From NCBI GenBank assembly GCA_965205785.1, contig OZ242188.1, forward strand, positions 1,674,001 through 1,738,000: a DNA stretch of 64,000 nucleotides, written 5' to 3'. Source of the stretch: BJGV01 sp965205785. Lineage in GTDB: Bacteria; Pseudomonadota; Gammaproteobacteria; Burkholderiales; Nitrosomonadaceae. Below are positions 53,211-62,473 of the stretch, one piece after another. The position numbers and the translations under genes are program-made. Position 1 is the stretch's first letter; the number at the start of each line of letters is the position of its first letter. Below the pieces are notes generated by a model. That model was not told the origin of the DNA. It was given only the letters and a program-made list of their open reading frames with translations, and made no database searches.

Positions 53211-55385
53211 TTGTCAAACAATAAAGGACGTAAATCTCGTAATCTGGATCCGCATATTGAACGAGAAAAGGAACTGTACGGATATCCGTTGCCAAGCAGA
53301 GAATTTATTCTGAAAGTATTAAATGAGCAGGGGATTCCCGTAACTGAGCAAAAGTTGCATGATCTGCTCGAAATAACAGAAGAAGAAAATGAAATTTTTA
53401 GCCGACGACTTTCTGCGATGATGCGAGAAGGTCAAATAATGTGTAACCGGAAAGGAGATATATATGTCGTAGAAAAACTAGACCTCATCAAAGGTAAGAT
53501 TCAGGGACACGCAGATGGTTTTGGGTTTCTCATTCCTGATGATGGTTCCACTGATTTATTCTTGAGCCCAAAAGAGATGCACAAGGTTTTGCACGGAGAC
53601 ATCGTGATGGTGCGTAATGTTGGAACAGATCGACGTGGTCGAAGAGAAGGAACCATTGTTGAAGTGCTAGAACGCGTTATAAAGCAGTTGGTAGGACGAT
53701 TACATGTTGAATATGGGATTCTTTTTGTAGAGGCTGAGAATAAGAAAATTAATCAAGAAATTCTGGTACCAAAAGAAGAGTCTATGAACGCTGAAGCAGG
53801 ACAGGTTGTAACTGTAGAGATTATTCAGCAGCCACGTAAGAATGCTCAGCCTATTGGGCGTATTGTTGAAATTTTAGGGGACTATACTGCGCCGGGCATG
53901 GAGATTGAAATTGCGCTTCGCAAGCATGACTTGCCGTATAAATTTACACGTGAAGTAGAAAAATTTTCTACTAAATTTTCTAAAGAAATACAGAAAAAAG
54001 ATCTGTCTGGGCGTGAAAATATTTGTCATTTGCCACTAGTAACTATAGATGGTGAAACTGCGCGTGACTTTGATGATGCAGTGTATTGTGAGCGCGAAGG
54101 AAAGGGTTACAGGCTATATGTTGCAATTGCTGATGTTAGCCACTATGTGCGACCAAATAATTTACTTGATCAGGAGGCGCTTAATCGTGGTAACTCTGTT
54201 TATTTTCCTAGAAGAGTGATTCCAATGTTACCGGAGGTGCTATCAAATGGATTGTGCTCACTTAATCCACAAGTAGATCGTTTGTGTATGGTATGTGAGA
54301 TGACCATAAATAATGATGGAGATTTTGATAATTACCGATTTTATCCGTCAGTAATGCGCTCTCATGTTCGTTTTACCTATACTCAGGTAGCAGAAATACT
54401 TAGTAATCCTAAGGGTGAAGTTGCCAAGCAACACACAAAAATAGTACATAACATTCAATTACTCTATAAATTATATAAGGTGCTACTTAAGGCAAGAAAG
54501 AGACGGGGTGCAATTGATTTTGAAACTATAGAAACACAAATGATTTTTAATGATTTAGGTAAGATTGAACAGATATTGCCAGTAAAAAGAAATGATGCCC
54601 ATAGATTGATTGAAGAATGTATGTTGGTGGCAAACGTATGTGCTTCAGATTTCTTGCAAAAAAATAAACAGCCCACAGTTTATCGTATTCATGAGGGCCC
54701 CACGCCAGAAAAACTTGATGCGCTACGTAATTTCCTAAAAGAATTTGGTTTGCAGCTGGGTGGGGGATCGAGCCCTTGTGCAAAGGACTATGTTAAGACA
54801 TTAAAAAAGATTAAAGATAGACCCGATGCACAATTACTTCAGACTGTAATGCTACGATCACTACGTCAAGCTGTTTATAGCCCGGATAACACAGGGCATT
54901 TCGGGCTGGCATATGAATCTTATACTCACTTTACTTCACCTATACGGCGTTACCCAGATCTTTTGGTTCATCGAGCAATCAAGGCAGTACTTAAAGGGGC
55001 AACATATTCTCCAGGTAGCTGGCATGAATTAGGAAAACATTGCTCACAGACAGAGCGTCGTGCTGATGAAGCAGGTCGAGATGTAGAGTCTTGGCTTAAA
55101 TGTTTCTATATGCAAGACAGAATTGGAGAATGTTTCGGAGGGGTTATTAGTGGTGTTACTGGTTTTGGTTTATTTGTTGCATTGGATGGTGTTTATGTTG
55201 AGGGATTGGTGCATATATCTGAATTAGCCAAAGACTATTTTCATTTTGATTCTGTAAAGCATATGCTGATAGGTGAGCGTAGTGGCAGACAGTATCGTCT
55301 TGGTGATCGAATGAAGGTTAAAATTGTGCGAGTTGACCTAGAAAATAGCAAGATTGATTTTGTCCCAGCTGGTAAGAATGAATAA
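53211..55385 (+). CDS. rnr: ribonuclease R
   Basis: RNase R is a 3'-5' exoribonuclease that degrades structured RNA, including damaged rRNA. The 724-residue protein has N-terminal cold-shock-like domains. The RNB catalytic block TIDGETARDFDDAV is near residue 282, and a C-terminal S1 domain has GVTGFGLFVALDGVYVEGLVH. It is somewhat shorter than E. coli RNase R (813), missing most of the basic tail. The start is a TTG with TAGGA about ten bases upstream. The next gene is rlmB, as in E. coli. Confidence 0.95.
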   Translation: MSNNKGRKSRNLDPHIEREKELYGYPLPSREFILKVLNEQGIPVTEQKLHDLLEITEEENEIFSRRLSAMMREGQIMCNRKGDIYVVEKLDLIKGKIQGHADGFGFLIPDDGSTDLFLSPKEMHKVLHGDIVMVRNVGTDRRGRREGTIVEVLERVIKQLVGRLHVEYGILFVEAENKKINQEILVPKEESMNAEAGQVVTVEIIQQPRKNAQPIGRIVEILGDYTAPGMEIEIALRKHDLPYKFTREVEKFSTKFSKEIQKKDLSGRENICHLPLVTIDGETARDFDDAVYCEREGKGYRLYVAIADVSHYVRPNNLLDQEALNRGNSVYFPRRVIPMLPEVLSNGLCSLNPQVDRLCMVCEMTINNDGDFDNYRFYPSVMRSHVRFTYTQVAEILSNPKGEVAKQHTKIVHNIQLLYKLYKVLLKARKRRGAIDFETIETQMIFNDLGKIEQILPVKRNDAHRLIEECMLVANVCASDFLQKNKQPTVYRIHEGPTPEKLDALRNFLKEFGLQLGGGSSPCAKDYVKTLKKIKDRPDAQLLQTVMLRSLRQAVYSPDNTGHFGLAYESYTHFTSPIRRYPDLLVHRAIKAVLKGATYSPGSWHELGKHCSQTERRADEAGRDVESWLKCFYMQDRIGECFGGVISGVTGFGLFVALDGVYVEGLVHISELAKDYFHFDSVKHMLIGERSGRQYRLGDRMKVKIVRVDLENSKIDFVPAGKNE

Positions 55386-55488
55386 AGTTTTGAAAATTTT
55401 TTACAAATAAGTATTACCAAATTTCAGTTAAATTTAATGGCAGATTTTATTTTACTGAGTTACCACAGGTTTTTTATTACTTAATTTA

Positions 55489-56235
55489 ATGTCAAACATT
55501 CGTCTTATATTTGGTTTTCATGCGATTATCAGTCGTTTACGGCAGAACCCACGCAGTGTCAAAGAAATTTTCTTAGATTCTGCCCGTCGTGACCAGCGTG
55601 CTCGGGACTTAATAAAACATACGGAAGCGCAAAAAATACACTTAATATTATGTGATGGAGCAAGGCTTAGTGCTATGTCAGGTGGCACTCGTCATCAGGG
55701 TGTTGCAGCAAATATTGATACAACATGTAATTATATTGATATTGAAGATGTACTTGAGACTCTAACAGAACCAGCATTATTTCTGATTCTAGATGGTATA
55801 CAGGATCCACATAATCTGGGTGCATGTTTGCGTGTGGCAGATGCTTTTGGTGTTAATGCAGTGATTGCACCAAAAAATCGCTCAGTTGGCCTTACAGCTT
55901 CAGTATATAAGGTGGCAAGTGGCGCTGCTGACTCTATACCATATATTTCAGTTACTAATCTTGCGCGTACATTACGTAAATTAAAGGAATATGGTGTGTG
56001 GATTATTGGAACTGATGCTAGTGCGAAAAACAATCTTCAACTTGCTAAAATTGATGGTCCTGTGGCATGGGTATTAGGCGCTGAGGGTGAAGGAATGCGG
56101 AGGCTTACTCGTGAAACATGCGACCAATTAATTTCAATTCCTATGCTGGGTAGCGTTGAGAGTCTAAATGTTTCAGTTAGTGCAGGCATATGTTTATTCG
56201 AAACTTGTCGGCAAAGGATAGGTAGTGGCATATAG
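55489..56235 (+). CDS. rlmB: 23S rRNA (guanosine-2'-O)-methyltransferase RlmB
   Basis: This SPOUT enzyme methylates G2251 in the P-loop of 23S rRNA. The 248-residue protein has an N-terminal substrate-binding part and the knotted SPOUT domain. The motifs are LDGIQDPHNLGACLRVADAFG, WVLGAEGEGMRRLTRE and the late ESLNVSVSAGI. It follows rnr, the usual pairing. Confidence 0.95.
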   Translation: MSNIRLIFGFHAIISRLRQNPRSVKEIFLDSARRDQRARDLIKHTEAQKIHLILCDGARLSAMSGGTRHQGVAANIDTTCNYIDIEDVLETLTEPALFLILDGIQDPHNLGACLRVADAFGVNAVIAPKNRSVGLTASVYKVASGAADSIPYISVTNLARTLRKLKEYGVWIIGTDASAKNNLQLAKIDGPVAWVLGAEGEGMRRLTRETCDQLISIPMLGSVESLNVSVSAGICLFETCRQRIGSGI

Positions 56236-56339
56236 AGAATTCTGGAGAAATACAGTTGCTAATATATTTATAGCAATAAAAACTAAGACTCTGGCCTATT
56301 GATTGTCTTGTGACTTTACAAGCTCGATGTTGTTTCTGA

Positions 56340-56368
56340 TTGATATTGTTTCATTAATTAGTTAAAAT
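56340..56368 (+). promoter_or_regulatory. promoter of rpsF-rpsR-rplI
   Basis: TTGATA at 56340-56345 and TAAAAT at 56363-56368 are separated by 17 bases, each five of six to consensus. This places the start near 56375 and a leader of about 60 bases before rpsF. Confidence 0.6.
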
Positions 56369-56435
56369 GCCATCCCTCTTAATCCTTATCTCACCGTATT
56401 CATAAAGCGGGAGGTTTTACCCAAAAGGAGCCTAT

Positions 56436-56810
56436 ATGCGCCATTATGAAATTGTTTTTATTGTGCACCCTGATCAGAGCGAACAAGTACCTGCAATGAT
56501 TGAACGTTACCATGGAATGGTAACTGCTAAGAATGGTAAAGTTCATCGACAGGAAGACTGGGGGCGCCGTCAACTTGCATACTTGATTAATAAGGTACAT
56601 AAAGCACATTATGCACTAATGAATATTGAATGTGATCAGGAGACTTTGGAAGAGCTTGATCATGCCTTTAAATTTAATGATGCAATTCTTCGTTATCTTA
56701 CTATTAGGATGGATGGCCCGGTAGATACACCTTCACCAATGATGAGGGATGATAAAACACGGCCTGCCTCACGAACGGAAGAAGCTGTAGAAATTAACGT
56801 TGGAACGTAG
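56436..56810 (+). CDS. rpsF: 30S ribosomal protein S6
   Basis: S6 pairs with S18 on the platform. The 124-residue product has MRHYEIVFIVHPDQSEQV and EDWGRRQLAYLINK, with a charged variable C-terminal tail. AAAAGGAG precedes the ATG. In many betaproteobacteria priB lies between rpsF and rpsR. Here the gap is only 110 bases and no such gene is present. Confidence 0.97.
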   Translation: MRHYEIVFIVHPDQSEQVPAMIERYHGMVTAKNGKVHRQEDWGRRQLAYLINKVHKAHYALMNIECDQETLEELDHAFKFNDAILRYLTIRMDGPVDTPSPMMRDDKTRPASRTEEAVEINVGT

Positions 56811-56920
56811 GCTAAATAATCTGCCGAATGGTTATCTGGCAAAGAGAAAGCTATATGTCAAAAGCTTTTACAATAATTTAGTAATGTATATTTAATACAA
56901 TTAAAAAATAGGAAAAAATT

Positions 56921-57205
56921 ATGGGTCGCTTTATAACTAAGCGTAAGGATGGAAGAGACAAAGATAAGGATAAGAGCGCAAATCGCCCACTATTCAAGCG
57001 TAGGAAATTCTGTCGTTTTACTGCAGAAGGAATTAAAGCGGTAGATTACAAAGATATCGATATACTGAAAGATTTCATTAATGAGAATGGTAAGATTATT
57101 CCTGCACGTATTACCGGCACAAAGTCACATTTTCAGCGCCAGTTAGGTGGGGCTGTTGAACGAGCAAGATACCTCGCTCTGCTGCCATATACTGATTTAC
57201 ACTGA
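56921..57205 (+). CDS. rpsR: 30S ribosomal protein S18
   Basis: S18 binds S6 on the platform. The 94-residue product has the RKFCRFTAEGIKAVDYKDID block and ends with the family-type RARYLALLPYTDLH. The N-terminal 25 residues are a Lys- and Asp-rich extension. It is 12 bases before rplI. Confidence 0.96.
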   Translation: MGRFITKRKDGRDKDKDKSANRPLFKRRKFCRFTAEGIKAVDYKDIDILKDFINENGKIIPARITGTKSHFQRQLGGAVERARYLALLPYTDLH

Positions 57206-57216
57206 GGGGTAATAGC

Positions 57217-57672
57217 ATGCAAATTATATTGATGGAAAAAATTGCTAGCCTTGGACAACTTGGTGATGTAGTAAATGTAAAAAATGGCTATGCTCGGAAT
57301 TTCTTGATTCCTCAGGGTAAGGCAAAGCGAGCAACAGATATTAATATTGCAGAGTTTGAAACTAAGCGTGCTGAGCTAGAAAAGGCACAAGCAGAGATAC
57401 TAGCTGATGCTCAGGCGTATGCAGCTAAATTTGATAGTTTAATGGTACAGATTACCCAAAAAACAGGAGTTGATGGGAAGTTATTTGGGTCAGTTACAAA
57501 CTCTGACATTGTGGATGCTCTGAAGACTCAAGGTTTTGAGATAGATAAAACTATGGTCCGTATGCCTCAGGGGCCTTTGAAACAAGTTGGAGATCACCCA
57601 TTAACTATTGTCTTACACAGTGATGTATTAGTAAATATCACTGTATCAGTATTGGGTGAAGCGGCTATCTGA
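57217..57672 (+). CDS. rplI: 50S ribosomal protein L9
   Basis: L9 sits near the L1 stalk and influences frame maintenance. The 151-residue product has the N-terminal domain block GQLGDVVNVKNGYARNFLIPQGKA, a connecting helix, and the C-terminal domain. GAGGGG precedes the ATG. A strong terminator follows 22 bases after the stop. Confidence 0.96.
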   Translation: MQIILMEKIASLGQLGDVVNVKNGYARNFLIPQGKAKRATDINIAEFETKRAELEKAQAEILADAQAYAAKFDSLMVQITQKTGVDGKLFGSVTNSDIVDALKTQGFEIDKTMVRMPQGPLKQVGDHPLTIVLHSDVLVNITVSVLGEAAI

Positions 57673-57694
57673 TTCAGAGCGCTGCTAAATTAAT

Positions 57695-57722
57695 AAAAAA
57701 GGGCTGGAGACAGCCCTTTTTT
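57695..57722 (+). terminator. intrinsic terminator after rplI
   Basis: AAAAAAGGGCTG and CAGCCCTTTTTT form a stem of twelve base pairs on a GAGA loop, with the GGGCTG/CAGCCC core at 57701-57716 and a T-run to 57722. Confidence 0.94.
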
Positions 57723-57788
57723 ATTTCTCCTTACAGCAGCTAGTGGTAGAATTACTTCTCATTCGACATATTAATCTGCTTAAATTTT

Positions 57789-59183
57789 ATGGCCCAAATT
57801 TTATCAACTGTAGCCGGTGATCAGTCAGCTGAGTCATATAAGACTCCACCTCATTCGGTTGAAGCTGAGCAGTCGGTATTGGGAGGACTGCTGTTAGATA
57901 ATCAGTCCTGGGATAAAGTAGCTGACATAATTAATGAGGACGACTTTTATCGATTGGATCATCGCCTCATTTATCGTCACATTTGCAAGCTGATTGAACA
58001 TAACAAACCGGCAGATGTTGTTACTGTTGCTGAGTCACTTGAAACTTCAGCTGATCTGCAAAATGCTGGAGGACTTACCTACGTAGGTACGATGGCACAA
58101 AATACGCCATCAGCAGCAAACATTCGTCGCTATGCAGAGATAGTACGCGAGAGATCGGTGATGCGTAAACTTGCACAGGTTGGAGTGGATATCTCTGATT
58201 CGTCCTATAATCCAGCAGGACGTTCTGCTGCTAATTTGTTGGACGAAGCTGAATCTAAAGTATTTGAAATTGCAGAAGCAGGCGCACGTGGAAAGCAGGG
58301 TTTTAGCGATATTCAGCCACTACTTAAGCAGGTAGTTGAACGTATAGAAGTACTATACAACCAAGAGAATCCAAACGATGTAACAGGTATTGCTACCGGA
58401 TTTAGTGATCTTGATCAGAAGACATCAGGTTTTCAGCCGGGGGATTTAATCATTGTAGCTGGTAGGCCATCCATGGGTAAGACAGCTTTTTCACTGAATG
58501 TTGCCGAGCATGTTGCACTTGAGTTAAAAAAACCAGTGGCTGTATTTAGTATGGAAATGGGTGGAGCGCAGTTAGCGATGCGAATGTTGGGTTCGGTTGG
58601 TCAGTTGGACCAGCACAAGGTTCGTACTGGACGTTTGTTGGATGAAGATTGGTCTAAACTTACACATGCACTTGGAAAATTAAATGATGCGCCATTATAT
58701 ATTGATGAAAGTGCCGCATTAAATGCTCTAGAACTAAGAGCACGAGCTCGTAGATTGCATCGTCAACACAATGACCTCGGGTTAATTGTTGTCGATTATT
58801 TGCAATTAATGTCTTCCACTAGCCAAGGCGAGAATCGTGCAACAGAAATCTCAGAGATTTCTCGTTCTTTAAAAGCGCTAGCTAAAGAACTACAGGTTCC
58901 AGTAGTAGCATTATCACAGTTGAATCGTAGTTTGGAACAACGCCCTAATCCACATAAACGTCCAGTGATGTCAGACTTACGTGAATCAGGTGCTATTGAG
59001 CAGGATGCTGATTTAATCCTGTTTATTTATCGTGACGAGGTATACAATCCTGAAACACAAGACAAAGGTATCGCTGAGATCATTATTGGAAAGCAGCGTA
59101 ATGGTCCTATAGGTAAAATTGATCTTACCTTCTTAGGACAGTATACAAGATTTGAAAGTTATGCATCACCTTCACAATATTGA
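57789..59183 (+). CDS. dnaB: replicative DNA helicase DnaB
   Basis: DnaB unwinds DNA at the replication fork. The 464-residue protein has the N-terminal helical domain with PHSVEAEQSVLGGLLLDN and the RecA-type ATPase domain with GRPSMGKTAF near residue 225. The Walker B region holds LIVVDYLQLM and DLRESGAIEQDAD. No intein or other insertion is seen. It follows the rplI terminator, the common beta- and gammaproteobacterial position. Confidence 0.97.
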   Translation: MAQILSTVAGDQSAESYKTPPHSVEAEQSVLGGLLLDNQSWDKVADIINEDDFYRLDHRLIYRHICKLIEHNKPADVVTVAESLETSADLQNAGGLTYVGTMAQNTPSAANIRRYAEIVRERSVMRKLAQVGVDISDSSYNPAGRSAANLLDEAESKVFEIAEAGARGKQGFSDIQPLLKQVVERIEVLYNQENPNDVTGIATGFSDLDQKTSGFQPGDLIIVAGRPSMGKTAFSLNVAEHVALELKKPVAVFSMEMGGAQLAMRMLGSVGQLDQHKVRTGRLLDEDWSKLTHALGKLNDAPLYIDESAALNALELRARARRLHRQHNDLGLIVVDYLQLMSSTSQGENRATEISEISRSLKALAKELQVPVVALSQLNRSLEQRPNPHKRPVMSDLRESGAIEQDADLILFIYRDEVYNPETQDKGIAEIIIGKQRNGPIGKIDLTFLGQYTRFESYASPSQY

Positions 59184-59314
59184 GAGAACTTAGTTGTTAT
59201 AATATCTCAGTATCTAGTTTTCATCCCTAATTATCCAGTTATTCTGAAGTGCTATATCTCTAATCATTTCCTTTTGTATTGCATAACTAGATGTTATTGG
59301 TTACTAGGGAGATA

Positions 59315-59764
59315 TTAATCTTTTTCACGAATCGCGTCAGCCCAGCAGTTAGGTGTTTCATACAAACGTACCCGCTCTAACCTAAGGTTGTTTTCATAAC
59401 TATCTTTATAGGCGAGATCAAGTATATCAAATGCAGTTAGTGCCAGATTTTCTGCTGTAGGTGGTGTGTCCAGGATCACTGTCTTATGGTCTTTAATGGA
59501 CTGTAAAAATTGTAGGACTTGTATATCTCCTGAATAAACAAGAAAAGCATGATCCCATTTATTTATTAGAACTTCTTTTGCAATACGCTTTACTTCTGAA
59601 TAATCCATTACCATACCTTGATTAGCCATACCTTCATCAGTGATAATGTTGCCAGATAGGGTTATTTCAATAGCATATCGATGGCCATGTAGATGGCGAC
59701 AATGGCTATTATGGGAAGGGATACGATGACCAGCATCGAATTCTAATTTACTGGAGATTAACAT
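59315..59764 (-). CDS. queD: 6-carboxytetrahydropterin synthase-like protein (QueD family)
   Basis: This family makes 6-carboxy-5,6,7,8-tetrahydropterin, the first precursor of queuosine, from dihydroneopterin triphosphate. The 149-residue protein has zinc ligands H13, H26 and H28 and the catalytic cysteine C22, with the Glu in the late block LERVRLYET. I start it at the ATG at 59764. The frame is open 16 codons further, into the start region of the divergent radical SAM gene. It is the only queuosine gene here besides gluQRS. Confidence 0.85.
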   Translation of the reverse strand: MLISSKLEFDAGHRIPSHNSHCRHLHGHRYAIEITLSGNIITDEGMANQGMVMDYSEVKRIAKEVLINKWDHAFLVYSGDIQVLQFLQSIKDHKTVILDTPPTAENLALTAFDILDLAYKDSYENNLRLERVRLYETPNCWADAIREKD

Positions 59765-59780
59765 AAGCAAGATTGTAACA

Positions 59781-60641
59781 TTGCAAGGGTCTTCTAAACT
59801 ATTGAATGTCACTGACCACAGTCGTGATATTGTTGGGCTAACCTATGTTTACCCAGTGGTTTCACGTCGTGCTGGAGGGGTATCAGTTGGAATTAATCTT
59901 AATCCTAATAGCGCTTGCAATTGGCGCTGTATTTATTGTCAGGTTCCAGAGCTGAAACGAGGATCTGCACCAAAAATTGATCTTATTAAGCTTGAAAAAG
60001 AGCTATATGATTTTTTACAAGAAATATTGTATGGCTCATTTATGCTGGAGCAGGTAAAACCAAGTGCAAGAAGCATTATTGATATTGCTTTATCTGGAAA
60101 TGGGGAACCTACCAGTGCTAGAGAATTCAAGCAGGTAATAGACATAATTGGAAAAATAAAATTAAGTATTGATCCACTTAAAGATCTTAAGGTGGTAGTG
60201 ATTACAAATGGAAGTTTGATAGACAGATCAAATGTGCAGGCTGGTCTTAAGAACTTGGCAGGACTTAATGGTGAAGTTTGGTTCAAGCTGGATAGCGTTA
60301 TACGCGAAAGGAGGCAACAAATTAATAATACAAGTATGAGTTCCAGGCAGGTTCGTAGCAACCTAAAGTTATCCGCTTCACTGTGCCCTACCTGGATCCA
60401 GACATGTGTATTTAAAACTGATGGGAATCCTCCTGCTAGATTAGAGATTAAAGCTTACCTGGAGTTTATTAAAAAATTATTGGAGGAAGGTACTCAGATT
60501 AGAGGGGTACTTCTATATGGATTAGCACGTTCTTCAATGCAGCCTGAGTCACCACGTCTTACAAAAGTTACTCAAAGGTGGATTGAGTCTTTTGGTAAAG
60601 AAATTAGTTCTCTTGGATTGGTTGTTAAAACTAATATGTAA
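59781..60641 (+). CDS. TYW1-like radical SAM protein (COG0731 type)
   Basis: The 286-residue protein has the radical SAM motif CNWRCIYC (C46, C50, C53) with the preceding GGVSVGINLNP block. It resembles the COG0731 group, whose eukaryal and archaeal members make wyosine bases in tRNA(Phe). Bacteria do not make wyosine, so the real substrate is unknown. The start is uncertain: TTG at 59781, or a TTG at 59802 that would be closer to a ribosome-binding site. It is divergent from queD, with about 16 bases between the starts. Confidence 0.75.
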   Translation: MQGSSKLLNVTDHSRDIVGLTYVYPVVSRRAGGVSVGINLNPNSACNWRCIYCQVPELKRGSAPKIDLIKLEKELYDFLQEILYGSFMLEQVKPSARSIIDIALSGNGEPTSAREFKQVIDIIGKIKLSIDPLKDLKVVVITNGSLIDRSNVQAGLKNLAGLNGEVWFKLDSVIRERRQQINNTSMSSRQVRSNLKLSASLCPTWIQTCVFKTDGNPPARLEIKAYLEFIKKLLEEGTQIRGVLLYGLARSSMQPESPRLTKVTQRWIESFGKEISSLGLVVKTNM

Positions 60642-60777
60642 CTCCTTTATTTCTTAAGTAACCTATATAACAAATTTATCTTAGTAGAATTTCATACACA
60701 CGCTTAGTGTTCTTTCAGGGAATAAGGTAATATCTATATATCTATAGAAGAATAATTAGGGAGAGATATTAATAATC

Positions 60778-62007
60778 GTGGCACTTATCGTCCAAAAATA
60801 TGGAGGAACATCGGTTGGAAGCATTGAGCGTATTAAAAATGTTGCTTCTCGGATAGCTAAATTCCAGTCGTTAGGACACCAAATGGTAGTAGCAGTTTCT
60901 GCTATGAGCGGAGAAACTAATCGTCTCCTTGCTTTAGCCAAAGAGACACAGAATATACCTGAACCACGAGAGTTGGATGTTATGGTCTCTACTGGTGAAC
61001 AGGTTACTATAGCTTTGTTATCAATGGCTCTGATTGAAATGGGTTACAAAGCTAAAAGCTATACCGGGGGTCAGGTACGGATTTTAACAGACGATGCTCA
61101 TAACAAAGCGCGCATACTTAAGATTGATGAGAGTAAAATTCAGGCAGATTTAGATGCAGGATATATTGTGGTGGTGGCAGGGTTTCAGGGTGTGGATGAA
61201 ACCGGAAATATTACTACACTAGGTCGTGGTGGATCTGATACAACTGGCGTAGCATTGGCAGCAGCGCTTAAAGCTAAGGAGTGTCAAATATATACGGATG
61301 TAGATGGTGTTTACACTACTGATCCACGTATTGTCCCTGAAGCAAGGCGGTTGAAGACTATTACTTTTGAGGAAATGATGGAATTAGCAAGTCTTGGATC
61401 TAAGGTTCTTCAAATACGTTCCGTCGAATTTGCAGGTAAATATAAGGTGAAGTTAAGAGTGCTCTCAAGTTTTGAAGAAGGAGGCGAGGGTACTCTGATT
61501 ACTTTTGAGGAAGACGAAAATATGGAACAGGCGATTATTTCAGGTATTGCATTTAACCGTGATGAGGCCAAGATTACTGTTCTGGGTGTACCAGACCGTC
61601 CTGGCATTGCTTATCAGATTCTTGGCCCCGTGGCCGATGCAAATATTGACGTAGATATGATAATCCAGAATGTTGGTAATGACGGCATGACAGATTTCTC
61701 ATTTACTGTACATCGTAATGAATTTGATAGAACGATGGATATGCTCAAAAATCAGGTGCAACCTCATATTGGTGCAAGAGATGTTGTCGGTGGCGATAAA
61801 ATAGCAAAGGTGTCTATTGTTGGTGTGGGTATGCGTTCGTATGTTGGTATTGCCAGTAAAATGTTCCGTTCTCTGGCGGAAGAGGGGATCAATATTCAGA
61901 TGATTTCTACTTCAGAGATAAAAATTTCTGTGATTGTGGATGAAAAATATATGGAACTGGCAGTACGGATACTTCACAAAGCTTTTGATCTGGATCAGGC
62001 ACTCTAA
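60778..62007 (+). CDS. lysC: aspartate kinase
   Basis: This enzyme phosphorylates aspartate, the first step toward lysine, threonine and methionine. The 409-residue protein has KYGGTSVGS near residue 7 and the aspartate-binding GRGGSDTTGVALAAAL near 150. Two C-terminal ACT domains are likely sites of feedback control by lysine and threonine. The start is GTG, with GGGAGAG about 12 bases upstream. It lies alone between the radical SAM gene and tRNA-Ser. Confidence 0.96.
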   Translation: MALIVQKYGGTSVGSIERIKNVASRIAKFQSLGHQMVVAVSAMSGETNRLLALAKETQNIPEPRELDVMVSTGEQVTIALLSMALIEMGYKAKSYTGGQVRILTDDAHNKARILKIDESKIQADLDAGYIVVVAGFQGVDETGNITTLGRGGSDTTGVALAAALKAKECQIYTDVDGVYTTDPRIVPEARRLKTITFEEMMELASLGSKVLQIRSVEFAGKYKVKLRVLSSFEEGGEGTLITFEEDENMEQAIISGIAFNRDEAKITVLGVPDRPGIAYQILGPVADANIDVDMIIQNVGNDGMTDFSFTVHRNEFDRTMDMLKNQVQPHIGARDVVGGDKIAKVSIVGVGMRSYVGIASKMFRSLAEEGINIQMISTSEIKISVIVDEKYMELAVRILHKAFDLDQAL

Positions 62008-62078
62008 AATCAGAGTAAGGCAACATATCGGTTTGACCAGGAAGTCGTAACCCGCTATTCTGTCGCCTTTTCTCAAAA

Positions 62079-62170
62079 GGAGAGATGGCCGAGTGGTCGA
62101 AGGCGCTCCCCTGCTAAGGGAGTATAGGCTCAAAAGCTTATCGAGGGTTCGAATCCCTCTCTCTCCGCCA
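62079..62170 (+). tRNA. tRNA-Ser (anticodon GCT)
   Basis: This is a 92-base tRNA with acceptor GGAGAGA pairing TCTCTCC, the CTCCC stem around CTGCTAA with anticodon GCT, and a long serine-type variable arm. A GGGTTCGAATCCC T-arm and encoded CCA complete it. Foreign GC-rich sequence begins about 35 bases after its end. This makes it the likely integration site. Confidence 0.95.
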
Positions 62171-62473
62171 CAACATAACTAATTGATATTACTACGTTTA
62201 TACGGATTCTGAGAATCCGGAACAGTGCCCGCATTGCCTGAGGCTCAGCCGGCTTCCGGTAGGGTGTGTGCTCCGGAGAGACACTTTGAGTCGCCTGTCC
62301 TGACCATCATACTCCCGATATTTCTGTTCGCGAAATGAACCGTACGGATTGCCCCTGCTGCGATCCTGTGATGCGGGGCAATAAAGCGTGTGGATTTGCG
62401 GGAGGGATCGGGGGAAGCAATCTAGTCAGTCCGATGCCAGCTGGCAGCTGGCAGGGCAGCGATGCAGAGGGAA
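62171..62473. other. non-coding region between tRNA-Ser and the recombinase
   Basis: The first 30 bases remain AT-rich, then the composition turns GC-rich from about 62205. A palindrome at 62203-62219 (CGGATTCT, G, AGAATCCG) lies right at the change. Nearer the recombinase end, at 62436-62454, there is a repeated AGCTGGC and the palindrome GCCAGCTGGC. No gene is seen. Confidence 0.5.
62203..62219. repeat. 17-base palindrome at the composition boundary
   Basis: CGGATTCT and AGAATCCG flank a single G, an eight-base inverted repeat. It sits where AT-rich host sequence meets GC-rich element sequence, so it might be part of the recombination site or a recombinase binding site. This is a guess, because only one end of the element is visible. 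Confidence 0.4.

Noticed and set aside
53095..53313. A reading frame across tRNA-Leu and the start of rnr
   Set aside because: It covers a complete tRNA gene and part of rnr in another frame, so it is not a gene.
1..62200. AT-rich composition as a sign of an endosymbiont or plastid-like genome
   Set aside because: The genes are complete and include synthesis, transport and cell-wall functions with normal spacing. That fits a free-living nitrifier.
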